Source: Sterolibacterium sp. (GTDB lineage: Bacteria; Pseudomonadota; Gammaproteobacteria; Burkholderiales; Rhodocyclaceae). From it: a stretch of 64,000 nucleotides of DNA. Position numbers and translations under genes: made by a program. The notes under the pieces were generated by a model. The model had not been told where the DNA came from, searched no databases, and saw only the letters and a program-made list of their open reading frames with translations. Where the stretch lies: contig JAGOVA010000010.1 in assembly GCA_018061005.1 (NCBI GenBank), forward strand, positions 1 through 64,000, given 5' to 3'. This document shows, one piece after another, positions 35,938 through 45,581 of the stretch (positions are counted from its first letter, which is position 1; the number at the start of each line of letters is the position of its first letter).

Positions 35938-36972
35938 ATGACGGTCACGTTGGCCATCGATTGCATGGGTGGCGACCACGGTCCGTCGGTGACGGTTCCG
36001 GCGGCGTTGAAGTTTTTGCGTAAGGATGTCGATTGCTCGGTCATTCTGGTCGGACGCGAGGAGGTGCTGTCGCCTCTGGTGGCCTCGGTGCGCCAGGAGT
36101 TTGGCGCGCGCCTGGCGTTGCGTCATGCCAGCGAAACCGTGGAAATGGACGATCCGGTCGCCACGGCCTTGCGGCTCAAGAAAGACTCCTCCATGCGTGT
36201 CATGGCGGATCTCGTCAAGTCGAATGAGGCGCAGGGTGCGGTGTCTGCGGGCAATACCGGCGCGCTGATGGCGATTTCGCGTTTTGTCCTCAAGACCTTG
36301 CCCGGCATTGATCGTCCTGCTATTGCGGCCATCATGCCCAATGTCAAGGGGTATACCTATGTCCTTGATCTGGGTGCCAATGTCGATTGCGCTCCCGAGC
36401 ACTTGCTGCAATTCGCCATCATGGGCGCGCAGCTGGTTTCCGCGATGGAACACAAGGAGCGGCCGAGTGTGGGCTTGCTCAATGTGGGCGAGGAAATCAT
36501 CAAGGGTAATGATGTGGTCAAGCGCGCGGGCGAGTTGCTGCGTGACAGCGGGCTCAATTTTCAGGGCAATGTGGAAGGCGACGATATCTTCAAGGGTACG
36601 GTCGATCTGGTCGTTTGCGATGGTTTTGTCGGCAACGTGACGCTGAAGGCTTCTGAGGGCTTGGCGCACATGGTGTTCGATACCCTGAAAACCGAATTTA
36701 CCCGCAACATTTTCACCAAGCTGGCTGCCTTGATGGCGTTGCGTGTGCTCAAGGCTTTCAAACAGCGTTTTGATCCGCGGGGTTATAACGGTGCCAGTCT
36801 GCTCGGTTTGCGGGGGGTGGTGGTCAAGAGTCACGGCTCGGCAGACGCAGTGGCCTTTTTCAATGCGCTGGAACGGACGGCCGAGGCCGTTCGGAATCGT
36901 CTGCCGGAGCGTATTGCCGAACGCATGGCGCAGTTGCCAGCTTCTATCCTGAATGTGGCAGCGGCATCATGA
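35938..36972 (+). CDS. plsX: Phosphate acyltransferase PlsX
   Basis: Converts acyl-ACP to acyl-phosphate, the first step of phospholipid synthesis by the PlsX/PlsY route (344 residues). The N-terminal [11 protein letters not shown], shown here as [11 protein letters not shown], is the family signature; [15 protein letters not shown] [12 protein letters not shown] and LDLGANVDC follow. The stop overlaps the fabH start (ATGA at 36969-36972). Confidence 0.96.
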   Translation: MTVTLAIDCMGGDHGPSVTVPAALKFLRKDVDCSVILVGREEVLSPLVASVRQEFGARLALRHASETVEMDDPVATALRLKKDSSMRVMADLVKSNEAQGAVSAGNTGALMAISRFVLKTLPGIDRPAIAAIMPNVKGYTYVLDLGANVDCAPEHLLQFAIMGAQLVSAMEHKERPSVGLLNVGEEIIKGNDVVKRAGELLRDSGLNFQGNVEGDDIFKGTVDLVVCDGFVGNVTLKASEGLAHMVFDTLKTEFTRNIFTKLAALMALRVLKAFKQRFDPRGYNGASLLGLRGVVVKSHGSADAVAFFNALERTAEAVRNRLPERIAERMAQLPASILNVAAAS

Positions 36973-37958
36973 ACCATAAAACGATACGGGCACGGATTAC
37001 CGGTACGGGCAGTTGTTTGCCCGGTGCCCCGGTGACCAACGATGACCTGCGCTCGCGCGGCATCGAAACTTCCGATGAGTGGGTTGTTGAGCGTACCGGC
37101 ATCCGCGCGCGACATCTTGTGGACGATGGCGTGGTGTCCAGCGATCTGGCCCTCGAAGCCTGTCAACGTGCGCTGGCTGCGGCTGGCCGTGCGCCGGGTG
37201 AGGTGGATCTGATTGTCTATGCCACCTCGACCCCTGATTTTATTTTTCCCAGCAGTGCGGCCATCCTCCAGAACAAACTGGGGATCCGCAATGGTGGCGT
37301 GGCATTTGATGTGCAGGCGGTCTGCAGCGGTTTTGTGTATGCGCTGACGGTGGCTGAGAAATTCATCCGCTCGGGCTCGCATCGCTGTGCGCTGGTGGTG
37401 GGTGCCGAGGTTTTCTCGCGCATCCTCGACTGGAATGATCGTGGCACCTGCGTGCTGTTTGGCGACGGTGCCGGGGCTGTTGTGCTGGAGGCGGATGAAT
37501 CTGCCGCGAATGACGCAGGCATTCTGGCCACGGCGCTCCATGCGGATGGCCACTACAGCGATATTCTTTCCGTACCCGGCCAGATCAGTCATGGTCAGGT
37601 GATCGGTTCGCCTTTCCTGCAGATGGACGGCAAGGCCGTGTTCAAGTTTGCTGTCAAGGTGCTCGCGGAAGTGGCGCATGAAGTGCTCGATGCTGCGGGT
37701 TTGAAGACTGCCGACATCGACTGGCTGATTCCGCATCAGGCCAATATCCGTATTTTGCAGGCGACGGCCAAAAAACTGGAATTGTCCGAAGACAAGGTCA
37801 TCGTCAGTGTGGATCGTCATGGCAACACCTCGGCGGCCTCAGTGCCGCTGGCTTTGGACCAGGCAGTGCGCGCGGGTCAGGTCAAGCGGGGCGACACGCT
37901 CTTGCTCGAAGGGGTGGGCGGCGGTTTCACCTGGGGTGCCGTGCTGCTCAGGTTCTGA
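36969..37958 (+). CDS. fabH: Beta-ketoacyl-ACP synthase III
   Basis: Starts fatty-acid synthesis by condensing acetyl-CoA with malonyl-ACP (329 residues). The catalytic triad is Cys119 (QAVCSGF), His256 (IPHQAN) and Asn286 (RHGNTSAAS). Glycine-rich [10 protein letters not shown] ends the protein. It is coupled to plsX by a four-base overlap and precedes fabD by 42 bases. Confidence 0.97.
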   Translation: MNHKTIRARITGTGSCLPGAPVTNDDLRSRGIETSDEWVVERTGIRARHLVDDGVVSSDLALEACQRALAAAGRAPGEVDLIVYATSTPDFIFPSSAAILQNKLGIRNGGVAFDVQAVCSGFVYALTVAEKFIRSGSHRCALVVGAEVFSRILDWNDRGTCVLFGDGAGAVVLEADESAANDAGILATALHADGHYSDILSVPGQISHGQVIGSPFLQMDGKAVFKFAVKVLAEVAHEVLDAAGLKTADIDWLIPHQANIRILQATAKKLELSEDKVIVSVDRHGNTSAASVPLALDQAVRAGQVKRGDTLLLEGVGGGFTWGAVLLRF

Positions 37959-38000
37959 GCTTTTCACCGTGACAAGAACAAGAATCTAAGGATGCAACGC

Positions 38001-38942
38001 ATGAAATTCGCACTGGTATTTCCCGGTCAGGGTTCGCAGAAACTCGGCATGATGGACGCGTATGGCGACCATCCGGTGATTCGTGAGACGTTTGCTGAGG
38101 CCTCGGCTGCACTGGGGCGTGATCTCTGGCAACTCGTGAGCGCAGGCCCGGCAGAAGCGCTGAATCAAACGGTGAATACCCAGCCGTTGATGCTGACGGC
38201 CGGTATCGCCGCCTATCGTTTGTGGCTGGACAAGGGCGGCCCGAAGCCGGTGCTGGTGGCCGGGCATAGCCTGGGCGAATACACCGCGCTGGTGGCGGCG
38301 GGGGCAATTGCCTTTACCGATGCGGTTCCGTTGGTTGAATTGCGTGCAAAAGCGATGCAGGAGGCGGTTCCAGCAGGCGAAGGCGGCATGGCAGCCATAT
38401 TGGGGCTGGATGTCGCCACGGTGCGTGCTGCGTGTGCCGAAGCGGTGGAAGGCAAGGCGGGTGAAGTGGTTGAGGCGGTTAACCTGAATGCGCCGGAGCA
38501 GACGGTGATTGCGGGCCATGCAGCGACGGTGCAGCGTGCAGCGGATCTTTGCAAGGCGAAGGGTGCCAAGCGTGCCATGATGTTGCCGGTTTCAGCTCCT
38601 TTCCATTGTGCGTTGATGCGGCCTGCGGCTGAAAAGCTGAGCCAGCGTCTGGTCACTTTGACGGTGCATGCGCCGCAGATTCCTTTGCTCAATAACGTCG
38701 ATGTGGCCATCGTCAGCGATCCGGCACAAATCAAGGATGCGCTGGTGCGCCAGGCTGCCGCCCCCGTGCGCTGGGTGGAAACCATGCAGGCGATGGCGGC
38801 ACAGGGGGTCACTCAGGTTTATGAATGTGGCCCGGGCAAGGTGCTGGCAGGGTTGGTCAAGCGTTGCGCGGATGGCCTTGAAGGCGGCGCGATGGCGGAT
38901 GTGGCTGGCATGGATGCGGCACTGCTGGCGTTGCAAGGCTGA
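38001..38942 (+). CDS. fabD: Malonyl-CoA:ACP transacylase
   Basis: Transfers malonyl groups from CoA to ACP (313 residues). FPGQGSQKLGM at the N-terminus and the active-site GHSLGEY with Ser90 are clear; the catalytic His lies in SAPFHCALM. ATG 38001 is chosen because aagga (37988-37992) lies 8 bases upstream; the ATG at 37992 overlaps that site and would add three residues. Confidence 0.96.
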   Translation: MKFALVFPGQGSQKLGMMDAYGDHPVIRETFAEASAALGRDLWQLVSAGPAEALNQTVNTQPLMLTAGIAAYRLWLDKGGPKPVLVAGHSLGEYTALVAAGAIAFTDAVPLVELRAKAMQEAVPAGEGGMAAILGLDVATVRAACAEAVEGKAGEVVEAVNLNAPEQTVIAGHAATVQRAADLCKAKGAKRAMMLPVSAPFHCALMRPAAEKLSQRLVTLTVHAPQIPLLNNVDVAIVSDPAQIKDALVRQAAAPVRWVETMQAMAAQGVTQVYECGPGKVLAGLVKRCADGLEGGAMADVAGMDAALLALQG

Positions 38943-39025
38943 GTCTGAGTGATAGGGTGGCTAGGCTTGCTGGTGTGGTGTAGCGTGGTACGGCCATTGT
39001 TTATTCAAGATTGCGAGGAGGAAAT

Positions 39026-39766
39026 ATGCTGACAGGTCAGGTAGCACTGGTAACAGGCGCATCGCGCGGTATTGGTCGCGCCATTGCGCTGGAGCTTGGC
39101 AAGATGGGCGCTACGGTGATTGGGACAGCGACCACGCCGGAAGGTGCGGCCGATATCCAGCAGGGGCTGAATGCAGCTGGAGTCAAGGGGCTGGGTGCGG
39201 CACTCAATGTCACCGATGCGGCCGCTTGTGAAGCGCTGATCGGCGAGATTGATGGCAAGTTTGGGGCAGTCGGCATTCTCGTCAATAACGCGGGGATTAC
39301 CCGCGATAACCTCGCCATGCGGATGAAGGATGACGAATGGGATGCGGTCATCGAGACCAACCTGAAGGCCGTGTTCCGGCTTTCCCGGTTGGTGATGCGC
39401 GGCATGATGAAAGCGCGCAATGGTCGCATCATCAACATCACGTCGGTGGTGGGGGCAGCGGGGAATCCCGGGCAGGCTAACTATGCGGCGGCCAAGGCGG
39501 GGGTGGCGGGCATGACGCGCGCCCTGGCGCAGGAACTCGGCAGTCGCCATATCACCGTGAACTGTGTCGCGCCGGGTTTTATTGATACCGACATGACCAA
39601 ATCTTTACCGGACGCACAGCGCGATGCACTGCTGACTAAAATCCCGCTGGGTCGTCTGGGGCAGGCCGATGAGATTGCCGCAGCGGTCGGTTTTCTGGCC
39701 AGTCCGCGTGCCAGTTATGTCAGTGGTATCACGTTGCATGTGAATGGCGGCATGTACATGAGCTGA
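39026..39766 (+). CDS. fabG: 3-oxoacyl-ACP reductase
   Basis: NADPH-dependent reductase of the elongation cycle (246 residues, SDR fold). GASRGIGRA binds the cofactor, NNAGITRDNL is the structural box, and Ser with YAAAKAG (Tyr/Lys) forms the active site. gaggagg immediately upstream of ATG 39026 supports the start over an earlier in-frame GTG-type codon. Located between fabD and acpP. Confidence 0.97.
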   Translation: MLTGQVALVTGASRGIGRAIALELGKMGATVIGTATTPEGAADIQQGLNAAGVKGLGAALNVTDAAACEALIGEIDGKFGAVGILVNNAGITRDNLAMRMKDDEWDAVIETNLKAVFRLSRLVMRGMMKARNGRIINITSVVGAAGNPGQANYAAAKAGVAGMTRALAQELGSRHITVNCVAPGFIDTDMTKSLPDAQRDALLTKIPLGRLGQADEIAAAVGFLASPRASYVSGITLHVNGGMYMS

Positions 39767-39792
39767 AGCTTGAATCGTTTCATTACGTTTCA

Positions 39793-39821
39793 TTGCAATT
39801 GCATCTTCAGGTTGGTAAAAA
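39793..39821 (+). promoter_or_regulatory. Candidate promoter for acpP
   Basis: ttgcaa (39793-39798), a 17-base spacer and taaaaa (39816-39821) lie about 68 bases before acpP; a taaaat at 39838-39843 is an alternative -10. A dedicated promoter would fit the high demand for ACP. Confidence 0.35.
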
Positions 39822-39888
39822 TCCGGCCGTTTCACGTTAAAATAGAAAATTCATTTATCACACCTGACAATCAGGGAAGGAGCAGTCC

Positions 39889-40128
39889 ATGGAGAACATC
39901 GAACAACGTGTCCGCAAGATCGTCGCCGAGCAACTGGGCGTGAACGAATCCGAAATCAAGAATGAATCCTCGTTCGTTGATGATCTGGGTGCCGACTCGC
40001 TGGATACCGTTGAACTGGTGATGGCGCTCGAAGAGGAATTCGAATGCGAAATCCCGGACGAAGATGCCGAGAAGATCACCACCGTGCAGCAGGCCATCGA
40101 CTACGTCAATGCCCATCTGAACAAGTAA
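39889..40128 (+). CDS. acpP: Acyl carrier protein
   Basis: A 79-residue acidic carrier of growing acyl chains. The phosphopantetheine attachment site is Ser37 in [10 protein letters not shown]. Ribosome site gaagga (39875-39880) and agg-rich bases precede the ATG. It stands between fabG and fabF as in most Proteobacteria. Confidence 0.98.
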   Translation: MENIEQRVRKIVAEQLGVNESEIKNESSFVDDLGADSLDTVELVMALEEEFECEIPDEDAEKITTVQQAIDYVNAHLNK

Positions 40129-40175
40129 ACAAGTAAAAAACTGGTTGTAATCGAACAATCGCAGAGGAGACTGCC

Positions 40176-41414
40176 TTGTCGCGTCGTAGAGTCGTCGTTA
40201 CCGGTCTGGGCGTTATCTCGCCCGTCGGCAATACCGTTCCCGTCGCCTGGGACAACATCGTTGCCGGTCGTTCCGGTATTAACCGGATCACCCGCTTCGA
40301 TGCTTCTGCGTTTGCTTCGCAAATCGCCGGAGAGGTCAAGGATTTCGATATCTCGACCTATATTTCGGCCAAGGATGCCCGCCGGATGGATACCTTCATC
40401 CATTACGGCATGGCTGCCGGCATACAGGCATTCAAGGATTGTGGTCTTGAAATCACGCCTGAAAATGCCGAACGCGTCGGTGTGAATGTGGGTTCGGGCA
40501 TCGGTGGTTTGCCGATGATCGAAGAAACGCACAACGATTACCTTGCCGGTGGCCCCCGCAAAATCTCGCCCTTTTTCATTCCGGGCACCATCATCAACAT
40601 GATCTCCGGTCATCTGTCGATCATGTTCGGGCTGAAAGGGCCGAATCTGGCGATGGTCACGGCCTGTACTACGGCCACGCACTGTATTGGTGAATCGGCA
40701 CGCATGATCGAATATGGTGATGCGGACGTCATGATCTGTGGCGGTGCTGAATCGACGGTCGTGCCGCTGGCGATTGGCGGCTTTGCTTCGGCGCGCGCGT
40801 TGTCTACGCGGAACGATGATCCGGCCACCGCCAGTCGTCCGTGGGATAAAGATCGCGATGGTTTCGTTCTGGGTGAAGGTGCCGGGGTGCTGGTGCTGGA
40901 AGAGTACGAACACGCCAAAGCGCGCGGCGCGAAAATTTATGCCGAAGTGGCAGGTTATGGCATGAGTGCCGATGCCCATCACATGACCGCTCCGGCGGAA
41001 GATGGCGATGGCGCACGCCGCTGCATGGTCAATGCGCTGCGTAATGCCAAGCTGAATCTTGACGAAATCGATTACATCAATGCGCATGGCACCTCAACGC
41101 CCCTCGGTGATCTGGCCGAGACGATAGCTGTTAAACGGTGTTTTGGTGATCAGGCCAAACGATTGGTGGTGAATTCCACCAAGTCGATGACCGGGCATTT
41201 GCTGGGTGCGGCAGGGGGCGTTGAAGCGGTTTTTTCGACGCTGGCTGTGCATCAGCAGATTTCACCGCCCACCATCAATATCTTCAATCAGGATGAGCAG
41301 TGCGATCTTGATTATTGCGCCAATACGGCGCGCAAGATGGAAATCCGTGCGGCACTGTCGAATTCCTTCGGTTTCGGCGGCACCAACGGCACGCTGGTGT
41401 TGCGCCGTATCTGA
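40176..41414 (+). CDS. fabF: Beta-ketoacyl-ACP synthase II
   Basis: Elongating condensing enzyme (412 residues). The nucleophile is Cys164 (VTACTTATH), and the two catalytic histidines lie in the [11 protein letters not shown] and [10 protein letters not shown] boxes. The start is a TTG codon at 40176, five bases after agaggaga; no in-frame ATG lies near and the protein opens [11 protein letters not shown] as expected. The weak start codon may lower expression relative to acpP. Confidence 0.96.
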   Translation: MSRRRVVVTGLGVISPVGNTVPVAWDNIVAGRSGINRITRFDASAFASQIAGEVKDFDISTYISAKDARRMDTFIHYGMAAGIQAFKDCGLEITPENAERVGVNVGSGIGGLPMIEETHNDYLAGGPRKISPFFIPGTIINMISGHLSIMFGLKGPNLAMVTACTTATHCIGESARMIEYGDADVMICGGAESTVVPLAIGGFASARALSTRNDDPATASRPWDKDRDGFVLGEGAGVLVLEEYEHAKARGAKIYAEVAGYGMSADAHHMTAPAEDGDGARRCMVNALRNAKLNLDEIDYINAHGTSTPLGDLAETIAVKRCFGDQAKRLVVNSTKSMTGHLLGAAGGVEAVFSTLAVHQQISPPTINIFNQDEQCDLDYCANTARKMEIRAALSNSFGFGGTNGTLVLRRI

Positions 41415-41432
41415 TTTCTGTCAGCGGTTGCC

Positions 41433-41888
41433 ATGCAGCTGCCGCTGATCATTCCTCTCCGTCCTTCCCGCTGGCTGGCGTTGTTGCTATTGGTGGCGCA
41501 TGGGCTTGCGGCTGCAAGCCTCATGGGGCTGGCATGGCATGCCCAGACTTGGCCCACAGGCTGGCTCGCAGGCTGGGCTTGGGGTCTGCTGCCTGTCGTC
41601 GCGCTTTCCCTGGGGTGGCAATGGCGACGGTTGTTTGGTCTCCATCGCTATATCGAGTTGACCCTGTTGGCGGATGGTCGTGTGGATTATCGCTGCCATG
41701 ATGGTGTGACGGGTTCGGCGCGTGTCGATGGCGCGAGTACGGTCATGTCCTGGGGGGTGGTGCTGCTGTTACGCCCGGCGCATGCTCGCCGAGAGGCATT
41801 GACCTTGTTGCCCGATGCTCTGAATCACGATGATTTTCGCTGCCTGCGGCTGTGGCTGCGTTGGCGAGCGGATGTCGAACAAACCTGA
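41433..41888 (+). CDS. CptA/YgfX-like membrane protein
   Basis: A 151-residue protein with two N-terminal transmembrane helices (about 15-33 and 42-62), then a short soluble domain with WRRLFGLHRYIELTLLADG. Size and layout resemble the YgfX/CptA family, named a toxin in E. coli because it affects the cytoskeleton; its usual partner YgfY/SdhE is not adjacent. Placed between fabF and convergent nadB (3-base gap), a context where such proteins are common. Family assignment is moderate, toxin activity only inferred. Confidence 0.6.
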   Translation: MQLPLIIPLRPSRWLALLLLVAHGLAAASLMGLAWHAQTWPTGWLAGWAWGLLPVVALSLGWQWRRLFGLHRYIELTLLADGRVDYRCHDGVTGSARVDGASTVMSWGVVLLLRPAHARREALTLLPDALNHDDFRCLRLWLRWRADVEQT

Positions 41889-41891
41889 CTT

Positions 41892-43478
41892 TCAGCGGCG
41901 GAGTGGCCGCGGACGCAGTATGGTACGGCGCGCTGTGAGGTGCAGTGCAGGATAGTCGCGGCTGAAGTGTAGACCACGGCTTTCCTTGCGTTGCCGGGCG
42001 CAACGCACGATCAGATGCGCAGTCAATACCAGGTTGCGGAGTTCGATGAGATCGTTGCTGACCCGGAAATGGGCGTAATACTCATCGATTTCACGTTCCA
42101 GCAGACGGATACGATGCAAGGCGCGCTCGAGGCGTTTGTTGGTACGCACGATCCCGACGTAATCCCACATGAAGCGGCGGAGTTCGTCCCAGTTGTGGGA
42201 GAGGACGATTTCTTCGTCGGCATCGGTGACGCGGCTCTCGTCCCAGGAAGGCAGTTCAGGCAGGGGTTGTGGGGGGGTTGCGAGGATATCGATTGCGGCT
42301 GATTCGGCCAGCACCAGACATTCAAGCAGCGAGTTGCTGGCCAATCGGTTGGCACCATGCAGACCCGTCGAGGCGGTTTCGCCGATGGCATACAGGCCGG
42401 GCAGGTCGGTACGCGCCTTGAGGTCGGTCAGCACCCCGCCGCAGGTGAAATGGGCGGCTGGGACAACGGGAATCGGATCACGGGTGATGTCGATGCCCAG
42501 CTCCAGACAGCGTGCGTAAATGTTGGGAAAGTGCTCGCGGACAAATTCGGCTGGTTTGTGGGTAATGTCGAGAAACACGCAGTCGAGACCCTGCTTTTTC
42601 ATTTCGAAGTCGATGGCGCGTGCCACGATGTCGCGCGGCGCGAGTTCGGCGCGCGGGTCGTGTTCGGGCATGAAACGCGTGCCGTCAGCCAGACGTAGCA
42701 CGCCACCTTCGCCGCGTACCGCTTCCGTAATCAGGAAGGATTTGGCCTGCGGGTGGTAGAGGCAGGTTGGATGAAACTGCACAAACTCCATGTCAGCCAC
42801 GCGGCAACCGGCACGCCAGGCCATTGCCGTGCCATCCCCGGTGGAGGTGTCCGGGTTGGTGGTGTAGAGGTAAACCTTGCCTGCGCCGCCGGTCGCCAGC
42901 ACCGTATGGCGGGCACGGAAGGTCTCCACGCAATCGTGCTGGATGTCGAGCACATACGCACCGAGGCAGCCGCGTTCAGGCTGGTCGAGCTTGGCGCCGC
43001 TGATGAGATCGACGGCGATGTGGTGTTCGTAGGTATGGATATTTGGATGACGGCGTACCTTGTCGGTCAGGGTTTCCTGGACAGCAGCACCTGTCGCGTC
43101 ATCGACGTGGATCACCCGGCGATGGCTATGTCCCCCTTCGCGGGTGAGGTGGTAGCCCAGATCGGTGCTGTCGTCGCGGGTGAAGTGTACGCCCTGGGCG
43201 ATTAGCCACTCGATGGCGCGGCGGCTGTTTTCGATGACGAAACGTGTCGCCAGCGGATCGCACAAACCTGCGCCAGCCGTGTCGGTATCCTGTATGTGGG
43301 CTTCAACGGAGTCGGCCGCATCAAGTACGGCGGCGATCCCTCCTTGCGCCCAGCCGGAGGCCGAGTCTTCGAGGTTTTTTTTGGTGATGATGGCGACGCG
43401 CAGATGGTCTGCCAGTCGCAAGGCCAGCGATTGCCCCGCGAGGCCGCTGCCGAGTATCAATACATCGAAATCAATCAC
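41892..43478 (-). CDS. nadB: L-aspartate oxidase
   Basis: FAD enzyme making iminoaspartate, the first step of de novo NAD synthesis (528 residues). The N-terminal [16 protein letters not shown] is the dinucleotide fold, [13 protein letters not shown] and [12 protein letters not shown] bind FAD and substrate, and [14 protein letters not shown] is the succinate dehydrogenase-family box. The start is GTG at 43478 ([12 protein letters not shown]). nadA and nadC are not in the window, and the rpoE-rse genes often placed next to nadB are absent. Confidence 0.95.
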   Translation of the reverse strand: MIDFDVLILGSGLAGQSLALRLADHLRVAIITKKNLEDSASGWAQGGIAAVLDAADSVEAHIQDTDTAGAGLCDPLATRFVIENSRRAIEWLIAQGVHFTRDDSTDLGYHLTREGGHSHRRVIHVDDATGAAVQETLTDKVRRHPNIHTYEHHIAVDLISGAKLDQPERGCLGAYVLDIQHDCVETFRARHTVLATGGAGKVYLYTTNPDTSTGDGTAMAWRAGCRVADMEFVQFHPTCLYHPQAKSFLITEAVRGEGGVLRLADGTRFMPEHDPRAELAPRDIVARAIDFEMKKQGLDCVFLDITHKPAEFVREHFPNIYARCLELGIDITRDPIPVVPAAHFTCGGVLTDLKARTDLPGLYAIGETASTGLHGANRLASNSLLECLVLAESAAIDILATPPQPLPELPSWDESRVTDADEEIVLSHNWDELRRFMWDYVGIVRTNKRLERALHRIRLLEREIDEYYAHFRVSNDLIELRNLVLTAHLIVRCARQRKESRGLHFSRDYPALHLTARRTILRPRPLRR

Positions 43479-43595
43479 GATGTGCCGGATTTCCTGACCC
43501 GAAGAGAAAACGGGTCGGAACTATAACATGGGTTGCGCGCGCCAAGCCGGATTTACCCTCATCTCATCCTCATCTCCCCCCAACCCACGCAGCGC

Positions 43596-45050
43596 CTATA
43601 GTACTTCTGCTGCGTGGTCGGCCAGGCGCGAACGTTCGCCGCGTTGCAGGGTGATGTGGCCGGAATGAGGCCAGCCCTTGAAGCGATCAACAACATAGGT
43701 GAGGCCGGAGCTGCCTTCGGTGAGGTAGGGCGTGTCGATCTGCGCGATGTTGCCCATGCAGATCACCTTGGTGCCGGGACCGGCACGGGTGATGAGTGTT
43801 TTCATCTGTTTGGGCGTGAGATTCTGTGCTTCGTCGATGATGAGGAATTTGTTCATGAAGGTGCGGCCGCGCATGAAGTTGAGTGACTTCACCTTGATGC
43901 GGCTGCGGATGAGATCCATGGTCGCCGCGCGTCCCCATTCGCCGCTGGCCGCCGCACCACCGGTGTCTTCGGGCGGGCGGTTGAGCACGTCGAGGTTGTC
44001 GTCGAGCGCGCCCATCCAGGGGGTCATCTTTTCTTCTTCGGTGCCGGGCAGAAAGCCGATGTCTTCACCAACCGGCACGGTGACACGGGTGATGATGATT
44101 TCGGAGTAGCGTTTGCTGTCGAGCACCTGGGTGAGGCTTGCGGCGAGCGTCAGCAAGGTTTTGCCCGTACCGGCCTGCCCCAGCAGGGTGACAAAGTCGA
44201 TGTCGGGATTCATCAGCAGGTTGAGGGCGAAATTCTGTTCGCGGTTGCGTGCGGTGATGCCCCAGACCGCGTTTTTCTGGTGCGTGTAATCCACCAGGGT
44301 TTCCAGAACGCCACTCTTGCCGTCGGTTTCGCGCACCCAGGCGTAGAGGGGCTGCGCGCCTTCCTGCCAGACGTGTTCGTTGATCAGCAGGTCTTTGCAC
44401 AGCGGCCCTTTGATGCGATAGAAGGTGCGCGTGTCCTGTTTCCAGGATTCGAGATCCTTGCCGTGCTGGTCCCAGAAATCGGCAGGGAGCTCGCGCGTAC
44501 CGGTGTAGAGCAGGTCGGTGTCTTCGAGCACCTTGTCGTTGAAGTAGTCCTGCGAAGCCAGCCCCAGCGCGCGCGCCTTGATCCGCATGTTGATGTCTTT
44601 TGACACCAGGATGACGGCGCGCCCCGGAAACTGTTCGCACAGGTGCATGACCACCGAGAGGATCTGGTTGTCGGCCTTGCCGCTGGGCAGCGCCTGGGGA
44701 AGCAGGCTGTTGATGAAAGATGTTTGCAGGAACAGGCGACCGCTGGCCATCTGGTGCGAGGGCACGAGCAGGGGGATGCCGTTTTCGATGGTGGCCTCAT
44801 CGCCGCTGGAGATGATTTCGTCGAGCAGGCGGGTGACCTGGCGCGTGTTGCGGGCGACTTCGGTCATGCCTTTCTTGTTCGCGTCGAGTTCTTCCAATGT
44901 CATCATCGGCAGGAAGATGTCATGTTCCTCGAAGCGGAACAGGCTCAACGGGTCGTGCATCAGCACGTTGGTGTCGAGTACGAACAGCTTGGTTTTTGGC
45001 TTCGGCTGGGCAGCAGTGGATTTTGCTGCGGCGGTTTTTCTGGCGTTCAT
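43596..45050 (-). CDS. PIN-domain PhoH-like ATPase (YlaK type)
   Basis: A 484-residue fusion of an N-terminal PIN ribonuclease domain (VLDTNVLMHDPLSLF, about residues 18-150) and a C-terminal PhoH ATPase domain with P-loop GQAGTGKT (Lys297) and IIDEAQNLTPKQMK. Such proteins are thought to act in RNA metabolism; PhoH2-type members show helicase/RNase activity. ATG 45050 is chosen because aaggag ends six bases upstream; ATG 45056 touches that site. A run of eleven C on this strand directly precedes the ribosome site. Confidence 0.9.
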   Translation of the reverse strand: MNARKTAAAKSTAAQPKPKTKLFVLDTNVLMHDPLSLFRFEEHDIFLPMMTLEELDANKKGMTEVARNTRQVTRLLDEIISSGDEATIENGIPLLVPSHQMASGRLFLQTSFINSLLPQALPSGKADNQILSVVMHLCEQFPGRAVILVSKDINMRIKARALGLASQDYFNDKVLEDTDLLYTGTRELPADFWDQHGKDLESWKQDTRTFYRIKGPLCKDLLINEHVWQEGAQPLYAWVRETDGKSGVLETLVDYTHQKNAVWGITARNREQNFALNLLMNPDIDFVTLLGQAGTGKTLLTLAASLTQVLDSKRYSEIIITRVTVPVGEDIGFLPGTEEEKMTPWMGALDDNLDVLNRPPEDTGGAAASGEWGRAATMDLIRSRIKVKSLNFMRGRTFMNKFLIIDEAQNLTPKQMKTLITRAGPGTKVICMGNIAQIDTPYLTEGSSGLTYVVDRFKGWPHSGHITLQRGERSRLADHAAEVL

Positions 45051-45062
45051 CGTCATCTCCTT

Positions 45063-45073
45063 GGGGGGGGGGG
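45063..45073. repeat. G11/C11 homopolymer upstream of the PhoH-like gene
   Basis: Eleven consecutive G on the plus strand (C on the coding strand) end directly at the aaggag ribosome site of the PhoH-like gene. Tracts of this length are prone to slippage. It lies in the untranslated leader, so changes would alter spacing or structure rather than reading frame. Confidence 0.9.
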
Positions 45074-45106
45074 AGGCGTGTGGCCGTACTGCCTGAGGGG
45101 TGTGGC

Positions 45107-45571
45107 TCAGTCTTTCAAGTGTGCTGTAACCGTTTTTAGCACATCGGCAGCGTGGCCGTCAGCTTTTACAGCACGCCATTCGTGGCGTAACACGCCTTGG
45201 GCGTCGATGAAGAACGTGCTGCGTTCGATGCCGCGCACTTCCTTGCCATACAGTTTTTTCTGTTTGATGACGCCAAAAATGGTACAGGCGATTTCTTCGC
45301 TGTCGGCGAGCAGTTCGAAGGGGAGCCCCAGCTTGGTTTTGAAATTTTCGTGAGACTTGAGGCTGTCACGCGAAAGGCCGTATACCGCGCAGCCCAGTCG
45401 GGAGAATTCTGCATGAAGGTCACGAAACTGGGCGGTTTCAGTGGTGCAGCCGGGGGTGTTGTCCTTGGGGTAAAAGTAGATGATCAGCGGGTGGCCGCGC
45501 AGGCTGTGGAGGTTAAAGGTTTGCCCTCCGGTCGCGGGTAGCGAAAAATCGGTAACAGCCTGTGTCGTCAT
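45107..45571 (-). CDS. bcp: Thioredoxin-dependent peroxiredoxin (Bcp/PrxQ)
   Basis: A 154-residue peroxiredoxin that reduces peroxides in the cytoplasm. Peroxidatic Cys42 is in PKDNTPGCTTE. The resolving cysteine usually found five residues later is absent (Ala47); Cys61 in RLGCAVYG could serve instead, or the enzyme is of the 1-Cys kind. ATG 45571 is favoured by aagga five bases upstream; ATG 45574 is directly adjacent. It is last in the arn gene run, ten bases after arnD. Confidence 0.93.
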   Translation of the reverse strand: MTTQAVTDFSLPATGGQTFNLHSLRGHPLIIYFYPKDNTPGCTTETAQFRDLHAEFSRLGCAVYGLSRDSLKSHENFKTKLGLPFELLADSEEIACTIFGVIKQKKLYGKEVRGIERSTFFIDAQGVLRHEWRAVKADGHAADVLKTVTAHLKD

Positions 45572-45581
45572 CATCTTCCTT

